Positions 9,422 through 19,868 of a stretch of DNA of 64,000 nucleotides are shown piece by piece. Location: contig NZ_BAWH01000006.1 in the NCBI RefSeq assembly GCF_000586435.1, positions 1 through 64,000 on the forward strand, in the 5' to 3' direction. Numbering within the stretch: the first letter of the stretch is position 1; each line of letters starts with the position of its first letter. The translations under genes were made by a program, and so were the position numbers. Below the pieces are notes generated by a model, which had not been told where the DNA came from, made no database searches, and saw nothing but the letters and a program-made list of their open reading frames with translations. The DNA is from Psychrobacter sp. JCM 18901. Lineage in GTDB: Bacteria > Pseudomonadota > Gammaproteobacteria > Pseudomonadales > Moraxellaceae.

Positions 9422-9967
9422 TCACTTTGGCATATCAAATACTAAACAAGTTGTGGTGGCATGAGCATATAGTTTGCCATCAGGCCCTACGATACGTCCT
9501 TCAGCAGTGGCGGTTTGCCTTCCGATATGGATGATATTAGCTTCAGCACGCACCAATGGGATGGCCTTAGTCAAGGCGCGAATCATATTCACTTTGATCT
9601 CTAACGTGGTATAGCCTTTACCAGCCGGTAAGGTAGAATGAATAGCGCAGCCGACAGCAGAGTCAAGCATAGTACAAAACCAACCACCATGTACGCTGCC
9701 TAATGGGTTGTAATGTTGCTGACCTGGCCGACCCTGAAAAACAGAATGACCGTCTTCTATATGAATAGGAACAAAATCAAGCGTCTCACCAATCGGTGGC
9801 GAGGGCAACTCCCCAGCAAACATCGCGTCAAAGAGCGCCTTGCCACTCATGCTAGCTAATTGAGCAGGCGACGTTATCCCTGAAGCGCCTAATTTGGCAC
9901 GTACTGTTAACTCGTCCGCTTCCCATGTCGCCAACACGTCGTTTATATCTATTTTTGCATTATCCAT
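9422..9967 (-). CDS. PaaI-type hotdog thioesterase
   Basis: This intact gene encodes a hotdog-fold acyl-CoA thioesterase. The signature 'HYNPLGSVHGGWFCTMLDSAVGCA' carries the HGG motif with a following catalytic Asp, and 'TTLEIKVNMIRAL' and 'GRQTATAEGRIVGPDGKLYAHATTTCLVF' complete the fold. I start at 9967, where AAAGGA lies 7 bp upstream; an ATG nine codons earlier has no ribosome site. It runs in the same direction as the hydrolase before it and the oxidoreductase after it. The acyl substrate cannot be read from the sequence. Confidence 0.82.
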   Translation of the reverse strand: MDNAKIDINDVLATWEADELTVRAKLGASGITSPAQLASMSGKALFDAMFAGELPSPPIGETLDFVPIHIEDGHSVFQGRPGQQHYNPLGSVHGGWFCTMLDSAVGCAIHSTLPAGKGYTTLEIKVNMIRALTKAIPLVRAEANIIHIGRQTATAEGRIVGPDGKLYAHATTTCLVFDMPK

Positions 9968-10034
9968 TTTGCAATCCTTTGTATGAGTGGTCATTTTTAT
10001 GCTTAATTCTGCTACGTGTGTTCTGGTGGTAAAT

Positions 10035-11031
10035 TTAAAGTAAATTGACCACTACTTTACCTTTGCTATGCCCTCTATCTACATGCTGAATGGCTTGTGC
10101 GAAATCCGTGAAATCATAAACCTGATCTAATACTGGAATAATATTTTCTGCTTCTACAAGCTCAGCAATACGGGACAACTGCTCGCCATTTGGCTGCATA
10201 AACAAAAAGTGATAGCGAACGCCGTGTTTTTTTGGCTTTAGCTCTAATAGGTAAGCTGAGCAAGGGGATGATTTTGCTCATGAGCCAGTTAGCATTGATG
10301 GCTTCTGCCATATTCTTATCGGGTTGTCCCGCTATACTGACAACGATACCGCCACGCTTTAGAACCTGCAAAGACTGCTCTAAAGTGTCGCCCCCTTGTG
10401 TATCAAACACTACATCATAATCAGACACGATATCCGTGAAATTAGTCTTTTTATAATCGATGACGAGGTCTGCCCCTAAGTCTGTCAGCCAATCAGCATT
10501 TTTAGCACTTGCCGTTGTGGCAACATAGGCGCCTAAATGCTTAGCGAGCTGAATGGCAATGGAGCCCACACCACCAGAACCCGCATGAATCAGGACTTTT
10601 TGACCACGTTTTAGCTGTGCTATTTCCACGAGCGCTTGCCATGCTGTCAGAGCAACCAGTGGCAGAGCAGCAGCTTGGGTCATAGAAATATTTTTAGGTC
10701 TAAGAGCAACTGACGTTTCTTTTAGAGAAGTATATTCAGCAAAAGAGCCTTGCTCATCTGTCTTAGCAAAAACCTCATCTCCCACTTTGAATTTATGAAC
10801 GCTTGTGCCAATCTTAATAACGACACCTGCTAAATCATTGCCTAAGATGAAAGGAAACTGCACGGGTATCACCGCTTTAAATTCTCCTTCTAGCATGGGC
10901 AAATCAAGTGGGTTGATGCTGACAGCATGCACTTTAACCAAAACTTCATCGCTTTGAATCGTCGGTTTGGGTTGGTCGCCAAATTGAATCTGGTCGAGCT
11001 TACCATAGTGATCTATATAAGCGGCTCTCAT
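10035..11031 (-). CDS. NADP-dependent zinc-free oxidoreductase (quinone oxidoreductase type, MDR family)
   Basis: About 332 residues of the medium-chain reductase fold. The N-terminal GroES-like part is 'VLVKVHAVSINPLDLPMLEG' and 'FILGNDLAGVVIKIG', and the nucleotide-binding part is 'VLIHAGSGGVGSIAIQLAKHLGA'. It lacks the zinc ligands of alcohol dehydrogenases, as in quinone oxidoreductases. The frame breaks at a T7 run near 10227-10233 (one base too many); beyond it the true end reads 'VYDFTDFAQAIQHVDRGHSKGKVVVNLL'. It is divergent from a hydrolase, with a long palindrome between the two starts that may be an operator for both. Confidence 0.83.
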
Positions 11032-11142
11032 AATATTCTACCTAAATCTAATGAGCGTAAATGGGGTTAAAGTAGCCTACGACAACGCAAGGTACTCTTA
11101 CAGATTTTATTCAGTAATAGGATAATAATATAAAAATAGACT

Positions 11143-11212
11143 AGTTAATACTAAAAAGATAGTGACTATGATAATTTCTTGTATTATAGTCACTATCTTT
11201 TTAGTATTAACT
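11143..11212. repeat. Long perfect palindrome, possible operator of the divergent pair
   Basis: Arms of 27 bp (11143-11169 and 11186-11212) are perfectly complementary with a 16-nt spacer. Each arm contains the self-symmetric 11-mer ATAGTGACTAT, centred at 11164 and 11191. It sits between divergent genes, so a terminator role is less likely than an operator or cruciform. Similar GATAG and CACTATC pieces occur at 12161-12180 and at 12787-12800 by the HxlR-type gene. Confidence 0.85.
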
Positions 11213-11254
11213 GATATTACAAGATTTGATCCACACGCCATAGGAGACACCTCA

Positions 11255-12157
11255 ATGTCAGTACAAACATCGCTCTATCAATGGACAACAGTACCTACTG
11301 AATTTATCAGTGCAGATGGCATTAGCTTTGCCTATCGTGAGTATGGTCAGCAAAATGGTGGCACACCCATCATATTTTTAAATCATTTGGCAGCGGTATT
11401 AGACAATTGGGACCCTCGCATTATGGATGGTATCGCCAAAACACATTACGTTGTGGCGTTTGATAATTGCGGCGTGGGTGCTTCGACAGGGAGAGTAGCT
11501 GAATCGATAGAGCAAATGGCTGATGATGCTATTACTTTCATTGAAGCAAAAGGCTTTGATAAGGTGGATTTATTTGGCTTTTCTATGGGCGGTATGATTT
11601 CACAAGAAATAGCAATGAAAAAACCCAGTTTGGTGAGAAAAATGGTGATATCGGGTACAGGGCCTGCTGGGGGAGAGGGTATCGCTAAAGTTAATAGAGT
11701 TGCTGATAGAGAGTTCATCAAGGGTTTACTTACATGTCAAGATCCCAAGGTTTTTCTGTTTTTCACTCGTTCTAACAATGGAAAGCGTGCGGCAAAAGCG
11801 TTTATTAAACGTATTAATGAACGGACTGAAAATCCTGACAAAAAAAATCAAGATTTCAGCGTATCGCGCTCAACTTAGAGCCCTAAAAAAAATGGGGCAA
11901 CAAAAAAACCGGTCGATCTCTCTGTTATTAAACATCCTACCTTAGTGGCTAATGGCGAGCATGATCGTATGGTTCCTACGCCAAACACCCATGACTTAGC
12001 AAAGCGTTTACCAAACAGTCAGTTAATCATATACCCAGATGCCGGACATGGTGGTATTTTTCAATATCATAAAGACTTTGTGAAACAGACGCTGGATTTT
12101 TTAGCAAAAAAAATTAATTTTATTTGGGCGTGCCAACATTTAAATAGTGTGACTTAA
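11255..12157 (+). CDS. Alpha/beta hydrolase
   Basis: About 300 residues. 'PIIFLNHLAAVLDNWDPRI' holds the oxyanion region, 'DLFGFSMGGMISQEIA' the nucleophile Ser, 'VANGEHDRMVP' the acid and 'IYPDAGHGGIFQYH' the catalytic His. I chose ATG 11255, with GGAG 9 bp upstream; the frame is open further upstream but that part lies in the palindrome. Frame breaks occur at A-runs near 11840, 11886 and 11904, each one A too long. The family includes bromoperoxidase-like esterases; the substrate is unknown. It faces away from the quinone-oxidoreductase-type gene. Confidence 0.78.
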
Positions 12158-12331
12158 AATGATAGCTGGTCACTATCCTAATATTAGTTACGCTATTTTT
12201 CTTGTTTGGCTACCATTCATCTCATTTTTATCACTATTTTTAAAATGAGAACATACCCTAACGATAAGAGAAGATTGACGTTAAAGGGTATAGCAGAGTT
12301 GTAAATGAGCGGATTATAGTTATGGAGTAAA

Positions 12332-12783
12332 CTATGCTTTTTTTCTCTTGATGGTAGCTTTGCCAATTTCGACCCCAGTAATTTTATCAACAACTATAGG
12401 CTCAATCTCCAAACCTGTCTCTGAGTCTATAAAGACAGGCATACGAGCTCCTGTTTCACAGAGTTTATGAGCTTGTCCCCAAGCACCTAGTACAAATAAT
12501 ACTGGCAATATATCTTGCCCCGCTGGTGTCAGTAGATACTCCTCACGCGGCGGATGCTCTGAGTAGCGTATTTTTTTAAACAAGCCTTCTTTAACTAAGG
12601 TTGTTAAGCGCTTGGTGAGCATTGATGGCGCGATACCTAAACTACTACGAAATTCATCAAAGCGGGTTAAGCCATATGTGCATCGCGTAAGATGAGTAAG
12701 CACCAAGCATCACCAACTATCGAAAGACTATGAGCAATAGGACAGTTAGCAAGGCTGGGTCGATCTAAAGGCACTTTAGCCAT
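12332..12783 (-). CDS. HxlR family transcriptional regulator
   Basis: About 150 residues with a winged helix. The N-terminal 'RPSLANCPIAHSLSIVGDAW' carries the single cysteine used by redox- or electrophile-sensing HxlR members, followed by 'GLTRFDEFRSSLGIAPSMLTKRLTTLVKEG' across the recognition helix and the wing 'HPPREEYLLTPAGQDILPVL'. One missing G near 12675 ('HMGLTRF') breaks the frame. Its neighbours are a quinone-oxidoreductase-type gene, an aldo/keto reductase and an MdaB-like quinone reductase, which suits an electrophile-response regulator. Sequence resembling half of the 11143-11212 palindrome lies beside its own start, suggesting autoregulation. Confidence 0.82.
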
Positions 12784-12979
12784 GACAATCACTATCAATT
12801 TCTGATTTGTAGAGTGCCATTATAACGCAAACTGTTATCAATACCTTTATCTCATCGTAATAGGAATTGGTGGCTAGCCAGAGTTGGCAACATTGGAGTA
12901 ATCACTTATAAAATATTCAAGGCCTTTTTAAAAGAAAGTCATTTTCATTATATGACGTTAAGTGTTTTTTTTACCTATC

Positions 12980-13866
12980 TTAAGGCATTACTTCTGCCTT
13001 CAAAAACTCGATGAAGGAGCTAACACGCTCTGATAATTTTCTATTCTTGTAGTAAACCAGATTAATAGGCTGCTGCATTTTAATCGTAATAGGCACTAAT
13101 AGCGGAATCAAATCCCCTTTTTGGATATCTTGATAAGTCATAAAATCGGACAAACACACGATACCGGTCCCGCATAAGGCCAGCTGTCTTAGTGTCTCAC
13201 CGCTATCTGCTTTTATATTCGTATGAATATGCAATAAATTATTAGCCGCATCATAGATAGGCAATCATTTAACTTCTCCAATGAATTAAAACCTAATAAC
13301 TGATGATGAGCCAAGTCCTCCACATTTTTGGGCGTACCATGTTTTTTTAAATAAGCAGGGCTGGCTAAAATACGAATCTGGCTTAAGCCGAGCGAGGTAG
13401 CACTCAATGAAGAGTCTTTTAATTCACCGATACGAACAGCCACATCTGTACGTGCTTCTAATAAATCTACTAAACTTTCATTACTGACCAACTCGATATC
13501 GATTTGTGGGTAAGCGTTACTGTATTTATCAATTAAGGGTGCAATCACATGCAACATAAAAGGAGTAGCTGCATCAATTCGCAACTTACCAGATGGCACC
13601 TTCTTATTCTTTACCATCATATCTTCCGCATCTTCTAAATCACTCAGAATACTGCGCACACGTGCGAGATACTTCTCACCTTCCTGCGTCAACTCCAAGC
13701 GCCTTGTTGTGCGCCTAAATAGTGCGGTATTGAGCTTCTTCTCTAGTCTTGATAACGCTCTGCTTACGGCTGAAACCGTAACTCCTAAGTGTTCAGCTGC
13801 CTGACTGATGGTGCCTTCATCGACAATACTAACAAAGGTATCAAGCTCGTTAATCGTGACTTTCAT
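12980..13866 (-). CDS. LysR family transcriptional regulator
   Basis: About 295 residues. The N-terminal HTH is 'ELDTFVSIVDEGTISQAAEHLGVTVSAVSRALSRLEKKL', seen here in overlapping parts, followed by 'NTALFRRTTRRLELTQEGEKYL' and a periplasmic-binding-like effector domain ('KLRIDAATPFMLHVIAPL', 'DVAVRIGELKDSSL'). The frame breaks once near 13262. It is divergent from the aldo/keto reductase gene, 117 bp apart, and probably controls it and the MdaB-like gene. Confidence 0.85.
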
Positions 13867-13983
13867 TATTGATCCTTATGCAATAGTATTTTGATTTTTT
13901 GTGCCTTCTTATCAATTATAAGCATCTATATAATGACTGCCAATCCAATGAATACTTTCATAAATAAGATATAGGTGAAGCAT

Positions 13984-14795
13984 ATGACACTGCCAAAATT
14001 TGGTTTAGGTACCTTTAGATTACAAGGTGATACGGTTATTCACTCTGTGACAAATGCCTTAGATTTGGGGTATAGAGCGATAGATACGGCTCAAGCATAC
14101 GATAACGAGGAGGCTATTGGTATTGCTATCAAAAATAGCGGTGTCTCTTCTGACTCAATATACCTAACCACTAAGATTTGGGTTGATAATTTATCAAAAG
14201 AAAAGCTCATTCCTAGCTTAAAGGCCAGCTTAAAAAAAGTTAGATGTCGATGTTGTTGATTTAGCCCTAATCCATTGGCCAGCGCTTCAAGCCCAGTAGC
14301 TGTTGAAGAGTATATGACCGCCTTGCTCGAAGCAAAAACATTAGGGCTGACCAAAAAAATAGGGGTGTCTAACTTTACTATCGATTTGTTAAAACGAGCT
14401 ATAGCAGTAGTAGGGGCTGAAAATATTGAGACCAACCAAATAGAACTAAGCCCTTATCTACAAAATCGCCGATTGGTGAATTTCATGGATCAGCAAGGTA
14501 TTAACGTTACTTCCTATATGACACTAGCATACGGCAAAGCATTAAAAGATCCTGTCATTCAAGAAATAGCCAGTCACAATCAACAAACGCCAGCACAGGT
14601 GATCTTAGCGTGGGCACTCGCTAAAGGCTACGCTGTGATTCCCTCTTCAACTAAAAGAGAAAATCTAGCGAGCAACTTAGCAGCACAAAGCATCACATTG
14701 AGCGATGAGCAATTAATTAAAATTGACCAACTCGATAGCAATAGTCGTGAAGTCAATCCTGAAGGTTTGGCACCCATTTGGATCAATCTATCTAA
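13984..14795 (+). CDS. Aldo/keto reductase
   Basis: About 270 residues of the AKR barrel fold reducing aldehydes or ketones with NADPH. The catalytic tetrad is visible as Asp and Tyr in '[13 protein letters not shown]', Lys in '[10 protein letters not shown]' and His in 'LALIHWP'. The coenzyme-binding end has '[18 protein letters not shown]'. I use ATG 13984, which has AGGTGA just upstream, over the GTG three codons before it. Frame breaks are one extra A in a run near 14233 and one missing G at about 14780; restoring that G ends the protein 'IWDQSI' at 14795, just before mdaB. DkgB-like 2,5-diketogluconate reductases are close relatives. Confidence 0.82.
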
Positions 14796-14815
14796 TTTAT
14801 ACAAGGCAGCTAATC

Positions 14816-15400
14816 ATGAAAAAAATATTGATATTAAACGGTAGCAAACGTTTTGCGCATTCTATAGGTGAGCTCAATGACACTATGACCCATATCGCTG
14901 AGCAACAATTACTCAGTTTAGGTCACGACGTAAAAGTGACAAACATTGATGCAGGTTATGATATTCAGGATGAAATTGCAAAATGGCTGTGGGCAGATAT
15001 CATCATTCAACAAGCTCCTGCTTGGTGGATGGGTGTGCCATGGACTATTAAAAAATATATCGATGAGATTTTCACCATTGGTCATGGCAGTCTCTATCAA
15101 AGTGATGGACGTTCTCGTCAAAACTCAGAAGATAAATATGGTTCTGGTGGTCTACTGCAAGGTAAACAGTATATGCTTTCAGTAACTTGGAATGCACCTA
15201 CAGAAGCATTCACTGATCCCGAGCAGTTTTTTGAAGGTGTTGGCGTTGATGGCGTATATATCGCTACTCATAAGTCATATCAGTTTCTAGGAATGGAGCC
15301 AATGCCAACATTCATGGTGAATGATGCCATTAAGAATCCGACCATTGATAACGATATTGTGCAGTATCAGGAACACCTGAGTGCCTTGTTTGCAGCGTAA
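14816..15400 (+). CDS. mdaB: MdaB-like NAD(P)H:quinone oxidoreductase
   Basis: An intact flavodoxin-like reductase of 194 residues. '[21 protein letters not shown]' is the FMN/FAD phosphate loop, followed by '[19 protein letters not shown]' and '[21 protein letters not shown]', all as in the modulator of drug activity B family. These enzymes reduce quinones by two electrons, avoiding semiquinone radicals. The gene follows the aldo/keto reductase directly and is likely co-transcribed with it. Confidence 0.88.
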   Translation: MKKILILNGSKRFAHSIGELNDTMTHIAEQQLLSLGHDVKVTNIDAGYDIQDEIAKWLWADIIIQQAPAWWMGVPWTIKKYIDEIFTIGHGSLYQSDGRSRQNSEDKYGSGGLLQGKQYMLSVTWNAPTEAFTDPEQFFEGVGVDGVYIATHKSYQFLGMEPMPTFMVNDAIKNPTIDNDIVQYQEHLSALFAA

Positions 15401-15858
15401 ATAGGGCAAGCTTTATTGCTTATGAATAATGAGTTGATCGCCTATCTGAAAATGCTGTGGTATAGCCAGTATGCCCTTATGAAGTCCAAAAATAGTAGCG
15501 ATACTTTTTTACCTACAGCCTTATTGTTAAGTAGCTGTTTATTCCAGAACACTAATGCTCCTATTATGCCAATTAAAGCTGCATAAGCAATTAACAGTCA
15601 GACTAAGAATTCTGAATGTACGTCAGCGTATGGTGATCCTGATGGTGTCGAATTAGTGAAGGAGAGCCGAAACTCTGAAGATATTTCAGAGACAATATAA
15701 GTGGGTTTTGATCTAAGCTTAGTAGCTGTCCAATTTAATTGCCCTTCGTAAAGTATGATAGCTTGCGAAGGGCAGTTAAAATGATGTGTTTATTTTCTGA
15801 AATAATGCGCTATGTATAAGTTAAACTTAGCTGAGCGAAACTCAAAAGGTAAAAAAAA
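15401..15858. other. Intergenic: decayed membrane-protein fragment and a hairpin
   Basis: No intact gene. On the minus strand about 15438-15600 encodes a hydrophobic tail ('AYAALIGIIGALVFWNKQLL') without a start, probably a remnant. An inverted repeat at roughly 15739-15779 (GCCCTTCG and CGAAGGGC) with a 17-nt loop lies about 80 bp beyond the end of the HmuY-like gene and may terminate it, although a T-run is lacking. Confidence 0.4.
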
Positions 15859-17112
15859 CTAAGGAGCAGGTTGAATGTCTATTTTAAATTCCCATGAGGT
15901 CGCAGTCGTCGCTGAGCTATCAGGGTAATTGATTTTATCCAAACGCACGCGGGCATAGCTATTGCCTTCAGCGGATCTAATGAGCGCGCCTTGAGCGCTG
16001 TCAACCGCTTTGGCATTTAGTTGATGGGTCATGCCATTGTAGGTATACCAACCAAAATCTAGGTTCGGATAGTTGCCAGTATACGCAGGGTTGAGATCCG
16101 AGCCTTTACTGTCAATCACCCAACTTCTGGCACTCAGCGGCTTGTCGTAGTCTGCTGTGCTGGTAAGGTCGGCTAAGGTCGCTGCACTACCATCGGTGAT
16201 AAATTGACTGACAATAGGCTCGTCTTTTGCATCATAATATCCTGCTGGTGTGGCGGCAAGATAACCGCCAATCTTACCACTGCCCGAATCCCCACCATTT
16301 AAAATCACATCATTACGCTTAAAGCCGATCTGCCAAGTGCTGTCTTTGTCCGTGCTGCTTTGGCCTGTTTTTAGGTCAACATATACCCAATCATCATTGC
16401 TGGTGGCGTTGAAGGTTTGAGTCTGTACCTGATTTGGTAGCGCTGTATCAATCCAGCGAATGGTTGGGTAGCCAGATTTTCCAGCATCATTATAGTAGTT
16501 GGTAATCTGCAAGGCATAGATCGGCTGCTGGACGCTGCTGTCTGTCATGTCGCTACTACTGTCTGTGGTGACCATATAGACGCGATTGTTCGGGTAGAGC
16601 TGATGATTGCCTTGTAAGTTGTACTCAAACCAAGGCTGCGCATCAAAAATACCGCCACTATGGTCTTCATTGTAGTGCATGGTAATATCACGACTGGTAT
16701 CAGGATCTTGAGTTGCATTGCTATAACGGCTCAAATCTGACCAATCGATTAAACCAAAAACGCCGCCTTTGCCAGTGCCAGAATCACCGCTATTTGACCA
16801 AAGCTTGACCGAACGCGCTTGATTATCAAACTTGATATCCCATTTATCTTCAGCACACGAGCTTTCAGCTTTGGTATCAAAGTCATAACAGGTCGCAGTA
16901 TTAGGCGCTAGATTGGTGACTTGCCAAGTAGCCGTTTCGCTAAAGCTGGCACTGCTCACAGGCGGGGTAGTGCCGCCATTACCGTTACTGTCACTACTGG
17001 TGCCATCACCGCCACCACCGCAGCCAGTCATGCTGAGTGCTAAAATACTGCCACTAAACAGTAATGCCAATTTGGTCGGCTTGGTGTGAATTGCTGGGGA
17101 AATGGGGGTCAT
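15859..17112 (-). CDS. HmuY family heme-binding lipoprotein
   Basis: An intact protein of about 417 residues. A lipoprotein signal ends in 'ALSMTGCGGGGDG' (Cys near residue 31) and is followed by a low-complexity linker. The rest is two related beta-rich halves, each with an 'SFKxN...SGDSGTGK/SGSGKIGG' type stretch ('KLWSNSGDSGTGKGGVFG' and 'ILNGGDSGSGKIGGYLA'), ending in 'SYARVRLDKINYPDS', typical of HmuY-type heme capture proteins. I start at 17112, where AAGGA lies 8 bp upstream. It is encoded just after the TonB receptor, so it probably captures heme at the cell surface and hands it over. Confidence 0.75.
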   Translation of the reverse strand: MTPISPAIHTKPTKLALLFSGSILALSMTGCGGGGDGTSSDSNGNGGTTPPVSSASFSETATWQVTNLAPNTATCYDFDTKAESSCAEDKWDIKFDNQARSVKLWSNSGDSGTGKGGVFGLIDWSDLSRYSNATQDPDTSRDITMHYNEDHSGGIFDAQPWFEYNLQGNHQLYPNNRVYMVTTDSSSDMTDSSVQQPIYALQITNYYNDAGKSGYPTIRWIDTALPNQVQTQTFNATSNDDWVYVDLKTGQSSTDKDSTWQIGFKRNDVILNGGDSGSGKIGGYLAATPAGYYDAKDEPIVSQFITDGSAATLADLTSTADYDKPLSARSWVIDSKGSDLNPAYTGNYPNLDFGWYTYNGMTHQLNAKAVDSAQGALIRSAEGNSYARVRLDKINYPDSSATTATSWEFKIDIQPAP

Positions 17113-17214
17113 ATCAGCTTCCTTGAAGGTTGTGGTTTCAGATAGAAGGTACAAAATAAGGGTAAAAATAGCGGTACAAATACACTTGCTTTAGAATGAT
17201 TGTGAATCAAAGGC

Positions 17215-19404
17215 TTACCAATGGTAGCTGGCGCCAAGTAACCACTCGCGATTATCAATGGGACGGTAGTCACTGGTATCGGTGACATCACGCTGCACAT
17301 CAAAGATATTATTAATCGCTGCATACAAGCTCAAGTTTGCAGTGGCGTCATAATTGAGCTTGCTATCGAGTGTCCACCAAGAGGGTGAATACGCTTGCTC
17401 GCTGGTACTAATCAGCTGTTTGGATTCATAATTGAGGCGCGGGATCAGCTGTAATTTGTCATTGATTTGATAATCTAGTGCCAGCATCGCTTTGTGATTG
17501 GGCTTATAGGTCAGCTCGGTATCGGTGACATTGTTATGCGTCTTGAGGTAAGCGTAGCTGGCTTGTAGTTTGGCGCGCTCGTCCACTTGCCAGTCAAGGC
17601 CAATATCGCCGCCATAGGTTTTGGCACTATCGACGTTCATATATTTATAAATGGCGATATTGCTTCAAAGCTCGCATTGTCTTCATCGGTCTGAATCAGA
17701 TCATCTATCTCGTTATAAAAACCATTGACCGTCAAATTCATGGTGTCGCTCAGTTGACCTTGATAGCCGATCTGGTAACTGGTTGAGGTTTCAGGCTGCA
17801 AGTCAGGATTGCCCATGACTTTATAACCCAAATTGCTATGGTCAAAGACGTAGTAGCGTTCTTTCAGGTTGGGCACGCGATAACCACCGCCAATACTGCT
17901 ACGAAAGACATGGTCACGACCGCTGGCATCCAAATGGTTGTATTTGAGTGATACTTTTGGCGCCGTATGACCACCAAAGTCTTCATCGTTTTGATAGCGA
18001 ATACCACTCAACACTTCCCAGTTATCGCCGATCAGCCAATCATCTTGTAGATACAGCTCACCGACATCACGGCTGACGTCATCGCTGATAAGCTCGCTGA
18101 CTTGGTTTTTCGTTTGGCTCAACTTGTCTTGCTGAACCTGACCGCCGACTTGGATAAGATGAAGGTGCTTATCGGATAGCAATAGCTCAGGTAAGTCGAG
18201 CTGGGCTTGCGCCAACGTCGTACTAATCTCTGTATCACGGGCACTAGTGATGGCTTGCTGTGTTTTAGTATTGGATTCGCTTTGATATTCCTCATGCAGC
18301 GCTTGAGCGGACAATCGATAAGTCTTGCTGCGATCATCGACATGCGGCGCGATATCAGCGCGTGCACCGATACTAAAGCGCTGCTTGCTGATGTGCTCAT
18401 CTCTTTGCTGTGCCAAATAGCGCGGCGCGACATAGTAATTGAAACGGCTAACATCGTCTTCTTTATAGTGGCTGGCCTCTAGCAATATTGAGCGTTTTTG
18501 ACCATTCGGCTATCGTTATCACTATTGTTGTTTGATATGCCTTTACCATCCGGGCGGTAGCTAAATCGGGCACTGATTTGTGACTGCTCGCTGGCGTCTT
18601 TTAATCTCGGCCATGCTTCATGATCTAAGCTCAAGCATCATTATCCAGATACGAGCCTGATAAACGCGCATGAAAACGCTGGTTTTTATCTAAAGCGCCT
18701 TCTACGCTGGCTTCTACATAGCGTTTGTTAGCATCTAACTTTTTACCAGATGGATTTTGCCGACCATTGCTGGCAATCTCGGTGGTGATATGTCCTGTTG
18801 CCGCGCCAATGGGTTTAGTGATGATATTGATAACGCCGCCCATCGCCGCGCTACCAAACTGCGCTGACGCCGCTCCTTGCACCACTTCTATTTGCTCAAT
18901 ATCCATATTCATATATTGATTCAAATTTACTGTCGAGCCAGTGCTGGCTGTGATCGGTAAACCGTCAATCAACACCAATACTTGATCACCGGTAAAGCCT
19001 TGCATACTAACTTCGTAACCTGTTTTACCATGGACTTCGCGTAAGTAAACATTGGGCAACAAGGCTAGCGCTTCTTTTAAAGTATGAGCATGGTTGTCAT
19101 CTAGCTGCTGGCGGCTGAGTACTTGCAGGGCAACTGGCGCATCGCTCAATGCACGCTCAGAGCGTGTGGCCGTTACCACGATAGGATCTAAACGTGTGCT
19201 CGGCATGGCTGCATCGTCGGGCATATCACCATTCGTCTCTGCGAGAAGCGGCGCTGCTTGGGCTGAAACTGACGTGAATGCAAACAATGCTAATGCCACA
19301 CTTATGGCTAGTGGGCTACGACGCAGCGGTGAAGGATGGGTGTTTAGTCCCGTATGAGTCAACGATAAATTAAACGCTAAAATTGACATAAATAAAACAG
19401 CCAT
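17215..19404 (-). CDS. TonB-dependent outer-membrane receptor, probably for heme
   Basis: About 729 residues. After the signal peptide ('LALFAFTSVSAQAAP') comes a TonB box-like 'LDPIVVTATRSERAL', the plug ('LALLPNVYLREVHGKTGYE', 'VLVLIDGLPI', 'IEVVQGAASAQFGSAAMGGVINIITK') and a beta barrel ending in 'WLLGASYHW' with the terminal aromatic. Frame breaks near 18632, 18497 and 17642 are each one missing base in a short T or A run. The plug resembles the FepA/CirA group; heme as substrate is inferred from the adjoining HmuY-like and hmuTUV genes. The start could lie 15-20 codons downstream of 19404. Confidence 0.83.
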
Positions 19405-19576
19405 CGTAAAAAGAGAGAGTAAGAAAGTCGTGTTACTTAAACACCTTTTGCTACAAAAAGAGTGATCTAAAGCGACCGTTTCATAGTATTAATTATTAAA
19501 GGTTTGGTTACTTGATTCACTAGATTAAGCAACAAAGCCCAGACATAGTATTTCAAAAGATAATAATTATCAAGAT

Positions 19577-19601
19577 GTAAATGATAATTATTATTATTTA
19601 C
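19577..19601. promoter_or_regulatory. Fur box
   Basis: A 25-bp near-perfect palindrome beginning GTAAATGATAAT matches the Fur consensus of repeated GATAAT hexamers. It lies between the divergent receptor gene (start 19404) and hemS (start 19869), so iron-bound Fur could shut off both directions. Confidence 0.75.
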
Positions 19602-19868
19602 AAAGTGAAAAAAAATGTTGCCATAATGATCTCGCCCGAAGCCTAGAGACAAAATTATAAATGATGAATTGGAAGCGATAATTGCTAAAGGTTTGCTTGA
19701 TAAATACACCCTTGCTGCATCATTGCAAGAACTGTAGTACAGCAGGCATTGGTCTTATCAAACATCAATCATCATCGTCGCTGCTATTTTCTAAAGATAT
19801 TCATATCTCAATACTACATAGCCAAGATCATTGGCTTTTTTACTGCTATTTATTTTATGGAGACCATC

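Noticed and set aside
11143..11212. Long palindrome as a bidirectional terminator
   Set aside because: It lies between two divergent starts, where a terminator has no obvious use, although A and T runs inside the arms would allow it.
15950..15985. GGGCATAGC with 'GNSYARVR' in the HmuY-like gene as a fourth hairpin-repeat copy
   Set aside because: It lacks the CTTGCGTC block, the hairpin and the TCCTCATT end, and the residues fit the normal HmuY-type ending.
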